In this document: in pieces, positions 54,088-62,996 of the stretch | Numbering within the stretch: the stretch's first letter is position 1 | How the letters are laid out: the number at the start of each line of letters is the position of its first letter | Source of the DNA: Micromonospora sp. WMMD1082 | GTDB lineage: Bacteria > Actinomycetota > Actinomycetes > Mycobacteriales > Micromonosporaceae | Assembly (NCBI RefSeq): GCF_029626175.1 | Contig: NZ_JARUBM010000002.1 | Location: 1,240,001 to 1,304,000 of the forward strand | Direction of reading: 5' to 3' | Length of the DNA stretch: 64,000 nucleotides | The notes under the pieces: generated by a model | The model's database searches: none | What the model was told of the DNA's origin: nothing | The model's input: the letters and a program-made list of their open reading frames with translations, nothing else | Translations under genes and position numbers: made by a program

Positions 54088-54645
54088 TCAGCTGGGCGAT
54101 GACGCGGCACCGTAGCCGAACTCGACGATCCGGCGGGCCGACTCGACGTAGGCGTCCTGCCCCTCGGGGGCGAAGGTGCCGAGCCCGTCAACGTACCGGT
54201 TGTACATGCAGAAGGCGGCGGCGATCAGGACGGTGTCGTGGATCTCCAGGTCGCTGGCGCCGGTCGCGCGGGCGGCGTCGACCATCTCGGCGGTGACGCT
54301 ACGACCGCCGGCCTGCACCGCAGCGGCGATACGCAGCAGCGCCCGCAGTTTGGCGGAGATCGGCGCGGCGTCGGGGTCGGCGCGTACCTGGTCGACCAGG
54401 GGCATGCCCTCGTCGAGCTGCGCCGCGGCGAAGGCCGAATGCGACGCGCAGCAGAACCTGCACTCGTTCAGCCCGGAAACGTACGCCGCGATCAGCTCAC
54501 GCTCACCGGCCGGGAGCGAGTGCGGACCGCGCAGCAGCACCTCGGCCAGTTCGTTGAGGGGTTTGGCGGTCTCCGGACGGTACCGCATCGGCCCGGAGAT
54601 GCCGGGGAACTGCTTCTCGTCGATACCCAGATCGATATGCGCCAT
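54088..54645 (-). CDS. AhpD-family peroxidase-related protein
   Basis: Normal-length AhpD protein of 185 residues. The catalytic motif is exact: Glu50-x11-Cys62-x2-Cys65-x3-His69 (GLNECRFCCASHS). The rest is helical with FCMYNRYVDGLGTFAPEG near the end, a signature of the peroxidase-related (TIGR01926-type) group. Alkyl hydroperoxide or thiol redox chemistry is expected. A GGAGGTCTGAGGCC site precedes the ATG. It is the third AhpD-family gene of the locus, alongside the two double-length ones. Confidence 0.92.
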   Translation of the reverse strand: MAHIDLGIDEKQFPGISGPMRYRPETAKPLNELAEVLLRGPHSLPAGERELIAAYVSGLNECRFCCASHSAFAAAQLDEGMPLVDQVRADPDAAPISAKLRALLRIAAAVQAGGRSVTAEMVDAARATGASDLEIHDTVLIAAAFCMYNRYVDGLGTFAPEGQDAYVESARRIVEFGYGAASSPS

Positions 54646-54936
54646 GGCCTCAGACCTCCAGTCGTCCGGTGCCGCCGGGCAGACGTGGCCGCTCACGGAC
54701 AGGCTGCGGCACCAACGACGATTGAACACGCCCCGCAGGATCCGAAGTTCTTCATTCGTGCGCTCTGCCCACCTGACGTGGTCGGCCATCGACAGGCGTT
54801 GCCGCGGTCGCCAGCGGAAAGCGGGCACCGGACGGCACCGTCGGCAGTGGTGGGCGGGTCCGACGCGGCATGGCCGCCGCGCCGAACCCGGCACAAGCTC
54901 GCGCGCCGGGAGCCCAACGTGACCGTGCGCGGGCGG

Positions 54937-55731
54937 TCAGCCCGTGTACCGGCCGTTGCGGGTGTCGCCCCAGGCGCCGTCGTAGAGCACCTTGCGGTAG
55001 CGGTGCACCGAGCCCTTCTTCACGCTCTGCCAGTGCCAGGACGGCACCTGGTAGTCATGGTGCTTCTTGTAGTTGCCGGCCTGCCGGTAGTAGATGCGGT
55101 GCCGGGCGGCGTCGCCGCCGCAGTTGGCCAGGTAACTGTGCGAGTACATGGCCATCCCGCCGAAGCTGGACGAGTAGTAGGCCCGTTCCGGGTGGTACAC
55201 CGAACTCGGTTGGGGATACCCGGGCAGTTCCAACCAGTGGTAGGAGTTCCAGTACAGGTCCCAGCAGGTCGTGATGGCCGCCGTGGCCGGACCACCCCGT
55301 GGCACGGCAAGGTCGTCGGCGACGACCGGGGCCGGCACGATGGTCCGGCCGGCCAGCTCGGGCGGGGTCGGCGTGCCCGGCGCGGGCTCCGCGAGCAACT
55401 CACGCGGGACCGGCACGGACTTCGGCGTGATGCTCAGGTACGCGGCCAGCATGCCGAGCCGGTCGTCGACCAGCGGCGCGTTGCGCTCGACCTGGCCGTC
55501 CTCCCGCAGGCCCCAGTCACCGGACTCCTCGTCCCGGGCGAACACCACCCGCACCCCGTTCTGATAGCTCAGCCGCGCCAGCTCGATCTCGCGGTCGACC
55601 GGCTCGTCGCTCTGGACCCTCGGCTTCGGCTCGTCGGCGGCACTCGCCGCGCCTGCCGACGCCGTGACCAGCGTCGTCGGCAGGACGACCAGTACGGCGA
55701 GCAGCGCGCGTCCCGGTAGCAGTCTTCTCAT
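54937..55731 (-). CDS. Secreted protein of unknown function
   Basis: Protein of 264 residues with a Sec signal peptide (residues 1-31, cleavage near SAADE). The mature part is rich in Tyr, His and Trp in its last third (RAYYSSSFGGMAMYSHSYL, KKHHDYQVPSWHWQSVKKG) with two cysteines (TTCWDLY and ANCGGDA), probably a disulfide. A strong GAGGAGGTGTC site precedes the ATG. It is divergent from the large regulator at 55,893, across a 161-base gap. No family is recognised; it could be an extracellular enzyme or matrix protein. Confidence 0.8.
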   Translation of the reverse strand: MRRLLPGRALLAVLVVLPTTLVTASAGAASAADEPKPRVQSDEPVDREIELARLSYQNGVRVVFARDEESGDWGLREDGQVERNAPLVDDRLGMLAAYLSITPKSVPVPRELLAEPAPGTPTPPELAGRTIVPAPVVADDLAVPRGGPATAAITTCWDLYWNSYHWLELPGYPQPSSVYHPERAYYSSSFGGMAMYSHSYLANCGGDAARHRIYYRQAGNYKKHHDYQVPSWHWQSVKKGSVHRYRKVLYDGAWGDTRNGRYTG

Positions 55732-55892
55732 GACACCTCCTCGTGGTGATCGATGACCGCGGTGCTCAGCCCGCAGACCTGGCCATCGTCGGCGGCGCAG
55801 CTCAAGGCGTTGTCAAGGTGGCGTCAATTCCGCCGGCCCGTGCTGTCGCAACGGCGACGCTGACGTACGCCCCGCCCCCGGCAGGGGGCCCA

Positions 55893-58800
55893 ATGGAGGT
55901 GGACCAGCTTCGACCCGGAAGGCATCGGATGGCCGTGGCGGAGGATCGGGTGCTGAACCGGCGGTGCACCTTCGTCGTCGCCGCCGCCGGTTACGGCAAG
56001 ACGCTCACCGTACGCGGTTGGCTGCGCGACCGCGTGGCCCGCTGGTGTGCCGGCGCCGAGGCCGTCGACCTGACGACCGATCACCCGGAACGGCTCGCCG
56101 CGCTCGGTGCCCGTTGGGTCGCGGAGCTGCCCGCCGACGGACCGGGCTGGATCGTCCTGGACGACGTGCCACGGCTGTCCCACCCCCAGTCGCAGACGCT
56201 GCTGGCGACGGTGGAACTGCTCCCCCGACGGCTCAGGGTGGTGGTGCTGACCCGGTATCCGCCGGCACCGGCCCCGCGACGGCAGGCAGGGCTACTGGTC
56301 GAGCACGCCGCGGCGGAGCTGGCGTTCTCGCCCGAACAGGTGATGACGGTCCTCGCCGACCACGGGCTGGCCGACCCGACGCTCGCGACCCGGATCCACG
56401 CCCACACCGCCGGCTGGCCGGCGCTGGTCGCCCTGGCCGCCCGGGCAGCCGGTGCCGGTAACGCGGACGGGCAGGAGTGGGCCGGTCCGGGCACGCCGTT
56501 GGAGTCGTACCTGCTGCGGGAGGTGTTCGCCGAGTTGCCGGCGCAGGTGTGCCGGCTGTTGCGGGACGCCGCGCATCTCGATCCGGTCCACGCCGACCTG
56601 TGCCAGATCCTCGGGCACCGACGAGGCGAACGGCTGCTCGCCCAGTGGGCCCGCGCCGGCCTGCTCCGCCCCCTGACGGCGGACGGGCAGGAATACCGCG
56701 TGGTGCCGGTCGTCGCCGAGGTCGCCCGTCGCTGCCTCCCGTTGTCCGCCGCGGAGCTGACCCGCCTGCACGCGCGGGTGGCACCGTGGTATGTCGAGCA
56801 CGGGTGCCCGGTGCCAGCCCTGCGGTCGTACGCACGGCTCGGTGCCGCCAGAGCCACGGCACAACTGCTCGCCGACCACGGTGCCGGCATGCTCGTCTCG
56901 GGCGGGGCAGAGGAGATCGTCACGGCGTTCCGGTCCCTGCCCGAGCAGGCCCGCTCCGCCGACCTGCGGCTGCTCTACGGCGAGGCGCTACAGGTCCGCG
57001 GCGACTTCGATGCCTCGATCGCCGAGTACGCGACGCTGGCCGGTCGGCGGGAGTGCCTCACCGCCGGTCTCGCCTGGCGGTACGGCCTGGTGCACTACCT
57101 GCGCGGCAAGCCCCGGTGCGCCGCCGACATCTTCCGGCGGAGGCGACTCGATGCCCATCCGTCCATCGACAACGTGCGGCTCCTGTCGTGGAGCGCGGCG
57201 GCGTACTGGATGACCGGCGACGCCACCGCGTGCCGGGACAGTGCCCGACGGGCGCTGGCGGCGGCGATGGCGGTGGGCGGAGACGACGCGCTGGCCGCAG
57301 CGCACGCCGCGCTGGCTCTGGAGGCCAAACTGCGCGGTGATCGGCCGGCCACCGACGAGCACCACGACAAGGCACTGCGGGCCGCCGAGGCCGCGCGGGA
57401 CACCGTTCAGGTGACCCGCATCCGCACCAACCGGGCGTCCGCCCTGGTCGGCGAGAGTCGCTACCTCGAAGCGCTGGCCGAGTTGCGGCCCGCGGTGGAA
57501 CTGGCGTACGCCAACGGGTACGTCGCGATGCTCGCCCTGGCGCTGTGCAACGAGGGCGCCGCGTTCTTCCGCCTGGGTCGGCTGGACGAGGCGACGGCGT
57601 GCTACGAGCGGGCGATACCGATCCTGCAACGGATGGGGTCCCAGAACGTCGCGTACGCCCTGGTGGGCGTCGGTGAGATCCATGCGCTGCGCGGTCGCAC
57701 CACGCTGGCTCGGGCGGCGTACGAGGAGGCGCTGCGGGCCAGCGAGACGGCCGCCGACCTGCAGGCCCAGGTACCGGCGCTCGCGGGCCTGGCCCGGGTG
57801 CTGGCCGGCGAGGACGCCGCCACGGCAACGGCCCTGGCCCAGCGCGCGGTCGAGCGGGAACGCGGCCCGGACTCGGCGACCGCCCGGCTCGCGCTCGGCT
57901 GGGTGGTCCTGGAGACCGGGGACCGGCTGCGGGCGGCCGAGGTCGCGGCGATGGCGTCCGAGGCGGCCCGGCGGCACCGCGACCGCGCCGCGTTGGCGGA
58001 GGCGTTGGAGCTTCGCGGGGCTGCGGCCACCGGCACCGACGACACCCGCCGCGCGTGGCGGGAGGCGGTGGCGATCCTGCGCGACATCCGGTCGCCGGTG
58101 GCGGCGGACCGGCTGACGGTGTTGCTGGGGCGGATGTCGGGGGCGGACCCCGCGGAGCGTCTCGCCGCCCAACTGGCTGCCGAGCGGTTGGTCCTGGTCG
58201 AGGTGCCGGCGCCGACCGTCAGCCGGTCGGACGACGTGGCCCGGGTCAGGATCCACACGCTCGGCCGGTTCGCGCTCTTCGTGGACGGTGCGCAGGTCCC
58301 GACGGTGGCCTGGCAGTCGCGCAAGGCCCGAGATCTGCTGCGGATCCTCGCGAGCCGGCGCGGTCGCGCGACGCCCCGGGAACAGCTCGGTGAGTTGCTC
58401 TGGCCGGGTCAGGATCCCGGCCGGGTCAGCCACCGGCTGTCCGTGGCCCTGTCCACCCTGCGTACGGTTCTCGACCCCGGGCGCCGTGCCTCGACCGACC
58501 ACTTCGTCGTCGCCGCGCACGCCAGTCTGGCGCTCGACGTCAGCCACGTCGAACTCGACGTCGAGGACTTCCTCACCGAGTCCACCCACGGCCTCCGGCT
58601 CGCCGAGCAGGGTGACACCGACGGTGCGCGGGCCACGCTTCTTCTCGCCGAACGGCGTTACCGGGGCGACTTCCTGGAGGACGAACCGTACGACGACTGG
58701 TCGCGGTCGACCCGCGACGACGTACGGCGGGTCTATCTGCGGGTGGTGCGCACGCTGGCGGCGCTGGCCCGCGGTGCGCACGAGGTCGACGAGGCCGTTC

Positions 58801-58997
58801 GCCACCTCGGCCGGGCACTCGATCTGGAGCCCTACGACGAGGGTGTGCACGGCGAGTTCATCCGGACCCTGGTGGCGGCGGGCCGCCACGGCGAGGCGGG
58901 CGAGGCGTACCGGCGCTACACCGAGGCGATGTCGACGATCGGCGTACGGGCGCAGGCCCGGCGCGACCTCTGCGGCACCGCCACCGGCCCGACCTGA
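55893..58997 (+). CDS. Large STAND/TPR regulator with C-terminal winged helix and BTAD domain
   Basis: Regulator of 1,034 residues. Part 1 is a MalT-like STAND NTPase: AAAGYGKT near residue 32 (reduced Walker A) and GWIVLDDV (Walker B). The middle 400 residues are TPR-like helical repeats. The end is SARP-type: a winged-helix OmpR-like DNA-binding domain beginning RVRIHTLGRFALFVDGAQVP near residue 780, followed by the BTAD bacterial transcriptional activation domain (LALDVSHVELDVEDFL onward). Such fused proteins activate antibiotic genes. The ATG at 55893 follows CAGGGGGC. It may be the pathway-specific activator, although it sits at the far right of the locus. Confidence 0.92.
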   Translation: MEVDQLRPGRHRMAVAEDRVLNRRCTFVVAAAGYGKTLTVRGWLRDRVARWCAGAEAVDLTTDHPERLAALGARWVAELPADGPGWIVLDDVPRLSHPQSQTLLATVELLPRRLRVVVLTRYPPAPAPRRQAGLLVEHAAAELAFSPEQVMTVLADHGLADPTLATRIHAHTAGWPALVALAARAAGAGNADGQEWAGPGTPLESYLLREVFAELPAQVCRLLRDAAHLDPVHADLCQILGHRRGERLLAQWARAGLLRPLTADGQEYRVVPVVAEVARRCLPLSAAELTRLHARVAPWYVEHGCPVPALRSYARLGAARATAQLLADHGAGMLVSGGAEEIVTAFRSLPEQARSADLRLLYGEALQVRGDFDASIAEYATLAGRRECLTAGLAWRYGLVHYLRGKPRCAADIFRRRRLDAHPSIDNVRLLSWSAAAYWMTGDATACRDSARRALAAAMAVGGDDALAAAHAALALEAKLRGDRPATDEHHDKALRAAEAARDTVQVTRIRTNRASALVGESRYLEALAELRPAVELAYANGYVAMLALALCNEGAAFFRLGRLDEATACYERAIPILQRMGSQNVAYALVGVGEIHALRGRTTLARAAYEEALRASETAADLQAQVPALAGLARVLAGEDAATATALAQRAVERERGPDSATARLALGWVVLETGDRLRAAEVAAMASEAARRHRDRAALAEALELRGAAATGTDDTRRAWREAVAILRDIRSPVAADRLTVLLGRMSGADPAERLAAQLAAERLVLVEVPAPTVSRSDDVARVRIHTLGRFALFVDGAQVPTVAWQSRKARDLLRILASRRGRATPREQLGELLWPGQDPGRVSHRLSVALSTLRTVLDPGRRASTDHFVVAAHASLALDVSHVELDVEDFLTESTHGLRLAEQGDTDGARATLLLAERRYRGDFLEDEPYDDWSRSTRDDVRRVYLRVVRTLAALARGAHEVDEAVRHLGRALDLEPYDEGVHGEFIRTLVAAGRHGEAGEAYRRYTEAMSTIGVRAQARRDLCGTATGPT

Positions 58998-59038
58998 GCA
59001 CGGCCCTGCACCGGTCTGGCGCTTTGACCGGCGGACGC

Positions 59039-60259
59039 TCAGGCAGACAAATGATCAAGGACGCGTTCCCGATCATCCGAGAACCCGCCCCTTGACCTGC
59101 TGCTCCGTGGTGGAGCTGTGGTGGCGCGCGGGTCGCGGGCAACCTCGGCAAGGACATCCCGGGCAACGGGCCGGTACATGATCTCGGCCGGTGCGGTGCG
59201 CTCGGCCTCGGTCAGTACGCGGGCGGCGTTGCCCGCATCGCCAGCGTGCAGGTAGGCGCGTGCGACGTCGAGCAGGTGCGCAGCGCGGTGTTCGGCGGGC
59301 AGCCCACGCCAACCGAGCCGTTTGGTGGCCTTCTCGTGCCAGACGATCGCATCACGAGCGTCGCCGGCTTCGGCGGCTATGGCGGTGCGGGCCAGGTCGA
59401 CGGCGGTGGGCCCGAAACCGGTGCGGTGATGGTCGTACCCGTCGCCGACCCGCTCCGCCATGCCCGCTGCCTCGTCGATCAGCTCGCTGGCGGTGGCCTC
59501 GTTCCCGTCCTGTGCCGCCGCCAGGGCGGCCTGGATGAGCAGGGTTCCGCACAGGGACAACTGCGCCGGCGTGCCGTGCTCGATCACGGGCGGGGCGATC
59601 CGATACGCGGCGCTGAGCATCACCGACTTCGCTTCCCGCGCCCGTCCGAGCGCGCGCAGCACCTGCCCGAGTTGCACGGCTGCGGCGGCCACCAGGTTCC
59701 GGTCGCCGGTGGCGGCGAGCATTGCCCGGTCAACGGCTAACCACGCCAGCTCGGCGTCTCCGAGTTTGACCAGCAGAGCGGCGATGATCCGGTACGCCTC
59801 CACGAGCGGCACCCGGCCCGAGCCCGGATCGATAGCATGGGTGCGCTGCGCGTTGGTGAGCAGGTCCGGTGCCAGGTCGACCAGCTGCGGGTAGCGGGCG
59901 TACTGGAACGTCGTCCACGCATACCCCACATCCCGCAGCATCCGGTCCACCGGCAACACCTGGCGAACCACTGGCTTGCCCAACGGGATGTCGTACCGGG
60001 ACAGCGCCGCCCTGATCCGGTCGACGCCGTCGCCGCGTTTCGTGGCCTGGGTCGCCTCGACGTCCCGACCGACCAGAGCGGCGGTATCGATGCGGAGTAC
60101 GCGGGCGATCTCCTGGAGCGTGGACAGCTTGTCCAACGACCGAACGCCGCGCTCGACCTTGTCGACCCAGCTCTTCGACTTGCCGAGCCTGTCGGCGAAC
60201 ACCTGCTGCGACAGCTTCCGTCGGCCCCGCCAGTACGCTACCCGCCGTCCGACTGGCAT
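59039..60259 (-). CDS. XRE-type regulator with TPR-like domain
   Basis: Protein of 406 residues. The N-terminal helix-turn-helix of Cro/C1 type is SQQVFADRLGKSKSWVDKVERG near residue 17-38. The remainder is a long helical repeat domain (LLTNAQRTHAID, ALLVKLGDAELAWLAVDRAML, QLGQVLRALGRAREAKSVML), of the kind that senses peptides or partner proteins. The ATG at 60259 is four bases past the stop of a 56-codon gene. It is transcribed away from a second XRE gene at 60,584. Such pairs are common on actinomycete integrative elements. Target unknown. Confidence 0.88.
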   Translation of the reverse strand: MPVGRRVAYWRGRRKLSQQVFADRLGKSKSWVDKVERGVRSLDKLSTLQEIARVLRIDTAALVGRDVEATQATKRGDGVDRIRAALSRYDIPLGKPVVRQVLPVDRMLRDVGYAWTTFQYARYPQLVDLAPDLLTNAQRTHAIDPGSGRVPLVEAYRIIAALLVKLGDAELAWLAVDRAMLAATGDRNLVAAAAVQLGQVLRALGRAREAKSVMLSAAYRIAPPVIEHGTPAQLSLCGTLLIQAALAAAQDGNEATASELIDEAAGMAERVGDGYDHHRTGFGPTAVDLARTAIAAEAGDARDAIVWHEKATKRLGWRGLPAEHRAAHLLDVARAYLHAGDAGNAARVLTEAERTAPAEIMYRPVARDVLAEVARDPRATTAPPRSSRSRGGFSDDRERVLDHLSA

Positions 60260-60263
60260 CAGC

Positions 60264-60434
60264 TCAACGCTGCCCACCACGCCACCGCCGATCCGGTGTG
60301 GCCCGGCTGTTCTCCTCCACGGGGATCCGGTCGGCCTCCGCCTCGGCGAGAAGCCGCCGCTTGGCCGCATCTCGCTCGGCCGCCTGGATTTGCTCGCCCC
60401 GGCTAACCGCCGGCTCGTCACCCTTACCGGGCAT
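60264..60434 (-). CDS. Small charged protein coupled to the XRE/TPR gene
   Basis: Fifty-six residues, with a good GGAGGTGGGG ribosome site before the ATG at 60434. The sequence is highly charged and helical (EQIQAAERDAAKRRLLAEAEADRI). The stop is four bases before the XRE start, so translation is coupled. Small charged partners are common beside XRE/TPR regulators, where they can act as antagonist or signal. Function not known. Confidence 0.6.
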   Translation of the reverse strand: MPGKGDEPAVSRGEQIQAAERDAAKRRLLAEAEADRIPVEENSRATPDRRWRGGQR

Positions 60435-60497
60435 CCCCACCTCCGCCAGTAGTACGCGGCGGCGCGCCGACCGTCGCAGGTCCACAGTGACGTCGGG

Positions 60498-60576
60498 ATG
60501 TCACCTGCCGCGACGGCACAAGAACCGACAATTAGGCCACATAGGCGGCGACATTAAGGCGACATGGCGCTATGGT
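60498..60576. promoter_or_regulatory. Repeated octamer between two XRE genes
   Basis: GGCCACAT at 60535-60542, GGCGACAT at 60547-60554 and GGCGACAT at 60558-60565 are direct repeats spaced 12 and 11 bases. A fourth related copy, ATGTCACC (GGTGACAT on the other strand), is at 60498-60505. TATGGT at 60571-60576 resembles a -10 box, eight bases before the ATG at 60584. The regular spacing puts the copies on one face of the helix. Confidence 0.6.
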
Positions 60577-60583
60577 GGCGGTC

Positions 60584-61333
60584 ATGACCGCCCCCAACAC
60601 CGCCCTACGCGCCGTCCGCACCGGAATGCGCATGAGCCAGGACGACTTCGCTCGCGCGCTCCAGGCCGCCGGCCACCGCGTCGGCGAGCCCAACGACGCC
60701 AACAAGAGACTCGTCCAGCGATGGGAGTCCGGCGCGATCGCTGCGCCGCGCCCTGTCTACGCTCGCGCGCTGGAAGTCGTCACCGGGCTACCCATCTCGC
60801 TACTGGGCTTCGCTGCGGTGCCCGGCGGCCACGTCGCCGATGACGAACGTGGGGGCCATGACCTGACGTCTCCCGTCTCCAGCCTGGCCACGCCGGCGCC
60901 GGCGACCAAGCCCAGCACGGCCCACCGGTCGTACGAAGGCGTGTGGCTCAGCCGCTACCAGTACCACTCGAGCGGCCGGGGAGACTCCTTCGCCGGACAA
61001 CACTTCGTCGTGATGCTTCAGCACGGGGACCGACTAACTGCGCGTAGCCTGCCCGGATCGGCGTCGTCGTCGCTCTCGCTGGACCTGACCGTGGACGGTG
61101 CCGTCGTCACCGGCACCTGGGTCGAGCAGACCGACCCCACCGGCTACTACCGGGGCGCCAGATATCACGGGGCGATCCAACTCATCGCCGAGCCCACCGG
61201 CCGACGGATGGCCGGAAAGTGGATCGGCTTCGGCAAGGACATGGACGTGAACACCGGCCCGTGGGAGCTTGTCTTCCGGGACGCATCGACCTCGAAGGCG
61301 ACGCTCGATCGCTACACCACGCCCGCGACATAG
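60584..61333 (+). CDS. XRE-type regulator with a C-terminal beta-rich domain
   Basis: Protein of 249 residues. N-terminal helix-turn-helix: LRAVRTGMRMSQDDFARALQ, then NKRLVQRWESGAIAAPRPVY. A Thr/Ser/Pro linker leads to a C-terminal domain with SYEGVWLSRYQYHSSGRGDSF and HFVVMLQHGDRLTARSLPG, probably a beta-barrel sensor. Transcription is likely leaderless, since a TATGGT box lies just before the ATG. Divergent from the XRE/TPR gene across the repeated octamer. Confidence 0.88.
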   Translation: MTAPNTALRAVRTGMRMSQDDFARALQAAGHRVGEPNDANKRLVQRWESGAIAAPRPVYARALEVVTGLPISLLGFAAVPGGHVADDERGGHDLTSPVSSLATPAPATKPSTAHRSYEGVWLSRYQYHSSGRGDSFAGQHFVVMLQHGDRLTARSLPGSASSSLSLDLTVDGAVVTGTWVEQTDPTGYYRGARYHGAIQLIAEPTGRRMAGKWIGFGKDMDVNTGPWELVFRDASTSKATLDRYTTPAT

Positions 61334-61426
61334 CGCTGCTGCCCGCCTGGTCCGGTTGCTGTCGGCGTTGCTGTTGACGCAATGGGGCATCCGCTTCTGC
61401 AAAGGAGGCCCGGATAGCCTCCGAAC

Positions 61427-61690
61427 GTGCGGTACATCAGCCTGTGCCGTCGGTGCTTGTCCTCCGAGCCCTACGAACTGGGCCGCACGGTTCACGAAGA
61501 GCAGGGGTTGATCTACCTCACGATGCACTCCACACCGCTGCCCGGATTAGCTCGCGCCCAGCCCCAACACCCCTCCGATCGACGGCTGCTATGCAAGATC
61601 GAAAAAGGCCGTCTCCCTCCAGGGAAACGGCCTTTGAACTGGGTGGAGCTGAGGGGATTTGAACCCCTGACCCCCTCTTACCGACAGTGA
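61427..61690 (+). CDS. Possible small zinc-ribbon-like ORF running into a tRNA fragment
   Basis: A frame begins with GTG at 61427 (MRYISLCRRCLSSEPYELG) and has a plausible CxxC pair and a helical charged stretch for about 40 residues. It then runs through the terminator hairpin and the tRNA 3' fragment, ending at 61690. Only the first 40 residues look protein-like. The true gene end may have been lost, or the frame is a chance one. Confidence 0.25.
   Translation: MRYISLCRRCLSSEPYELGRTVHEEQGLIYLTMHSTPLPGLARAQPQHPSDRRLLCKIEKGRLPPGKRPLNWVELRGFEPLTPSYRQ
61604..61635. terminator. Hairpin beside the tRNA fragment
   Basis: AAAGGCCGT pairs with ACGGCCTTT, and TCCCT with AGGGA inside. On the minus strand it directly follows the tRNA 3' end, as a tRNA terminator would. 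Confidence 0.75.
61644..61675 (-). other. 3' end of a tRNA-Ala gene (att-site remnant)
   Basis: On the minus strand the bases 61675 to 61644 read GGGGGTC, then AGGGG-TTCAAAT-CCCCT (complete T-arm), then CAGCTCC plus A (acceptor strand and discriminator). This matches the 3' end of actinomycete tRNA-Ala, GGC anticodon. No D-arm or anticodon arm follows upstream, so it is not a working tRNA gene. A displaced 3' end with its terminator is the classic footprint of a site-specific integration. Confidence 0.75.
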
Positions 61691-62060
61691 CAACCCCGAA
61701 CTTGTCATCAGTCCCCAGAACTGGGCATTGAGCTGTGCAAACGCCAGCAGCTGATGATCGGCGTCTGTCACTGATGGTCAACGTCGGGAAGGGATTTTCG
61801 GGGGGTAAACGGGGGGCCATCGCGCCAGGGCGGATCGGTTGCGTCACGGCCGTTCGGGTTCAGCGCGGCAGATGCTTGTCGCGGCCGGCCAGGCAAAGAT
61901 CAACGGTCACATCCTGATGCCGTGCCCCGCTCCGCCGGAGGGCTGGTGGCTGGATGGGTGGTAGCCCGCTACGAAGCGCCGTCGTCGATGCAAGGACGGG
62001 CGCGAGTGGGTGCATACTCGGCGGTGCCGTTTCGTCTTGGCGAGGAGAGGGGTGCCGTAG
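61691..62060. other. Gap without a gene next to the tRNA fragment
   Basis: About 370 bases between the tRNA fragment and the next gene. I see no integrase, no long open frame with a ribosome site and no repeat. The last 25 bases carry the ribosome site region of the next gene. Confidence 0.5.
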
Positions 62061-62933
62061 GTGGAGTTTCGCAAGGCAAAGCCGGTCAGCCTGCGGGGTA
62101 ACCAGCAGTTCTCGGAGAAGTGGCTACAAGGTTTGATCGCCGAGGACCCGAGCCTGCTCGGGTTGGGCGACCTGGTGTTGATGCAGGCGGAGCGGCGGCA
62201 ACCGCGGGCAGGCCGGCTGGACCTGCTCCTCGTGGACCCGGACGAGCCCACCCGATACGAGGTGGAGATCCAGCTCGGTCCCACCGACGAGGCGCACATC
62301 ATCCGCACCATCGAGTACTGGGACATCGAGCGGTCCCGGTACCCGCAGTACGAGCACGTCGCGGTGCTGGTCGCCGAGGACATCACCAGCCGGTTCCTGA
62401 ACGTGATCAGCCTGTTCAACCGGGCCATCCCGCTTGTTGCCATTCAAATGCGTGCCCTCAACGTGGGCGGGACGCTGACGTTGAGTGCCACGACCGTACT
62501 GGACGTCACCCGGTTGGGCACGGATGAAGAAGACGAGCCAGGGCAGGCGACCGACCGGTCGTACTGGGTGCAACGCAGCTCGTCGGCGTCGGTATCGATC
62601 GCAGACGAGGTGCTGGCGCTGGTCAACACCATCACGCCCGGTATGCAGCTGAAGTACAACAAGCACTACATCGGTCTGGCCCGCGATGGCATCGCCGACA
62701 ACTTCGTGCAAGTGCGACCGCGGCGCAGTCACGCGGTGTTGGAGATCCGGCTGCCACGCAGCGACGAGACCAGCGCCCTGTTGGATGCTTCCGGCCTCGA
62801 CGTGTTGTCGTACGCGACGCGGTGGGGCCGGTACCGGATGAGCGTCAACTCGGCCCACATCGCCGCGCACCAGCGCCTGCTACTCGACCTGATCCGGCAA
62901 GCGGCCGGAACCCCAGCGCCGGACAACGACTGA
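62061..62933 (+). CDS. PD-(D/E)XK nuclease-like/DUF5655-type protein
   Basis: Protein of 290 residues. A GTG start is used. The first 130 residues contain a nuclease-like core: RLDLLLVDPDEPTRYEVEIQ, where an Asp is followed by the E-V-E-I-Q strand, as in PD-(D/E)XK proteins. The last 90 residues (LKYNKHYIGLARDG, NFVQVRPRRSHAVLEIRL, GRYRMSVNSA) resemble the DUF5655 beta-fold often found at the end of such proteins. Catalysis is not proven. It is inside the putative island and may be a defence or DNA-metabolism gene. Confidence 0.7.
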   Translation: MEFRKAKPVSLRGNQQFSEKWLQGLIAEDPSLLGLGDLVLMQAERRQPRAGRLDLLLVDPDEPTRYEVEIQLGPTDEAHIIRTIEYWDIERSRYPQYEHVAVLVAEDITSRFLNVISLFNRAIPLVAIQMRALNVGGTLTLSATTVLDVTRLGTDEEDEPGQATDRSYWVQRSSSASVSIADEVLALVNTITPGMQLKYNKHYIGLARDGIADNFVQVRPRRSHAVLEIRLPRSDETSALLDASGLDVLSYATRWGRYRMSVNSAHIAAHQRLLLDLIRQAAGTPAPDND

Positions 62934-62996
62934 CGCCGTACACAAACGCTGCCTCCTTCGGCTGACCCTGGGCTGCCGCCGGCCGGGCCTACCGAT

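Noticed and set aside
61644..61690. Possible complete tRNA gene on the minus strand.
   Set aside because: Only the T-arm and acceptor strand are present; no anticodon or D-arm could be folded upstream.
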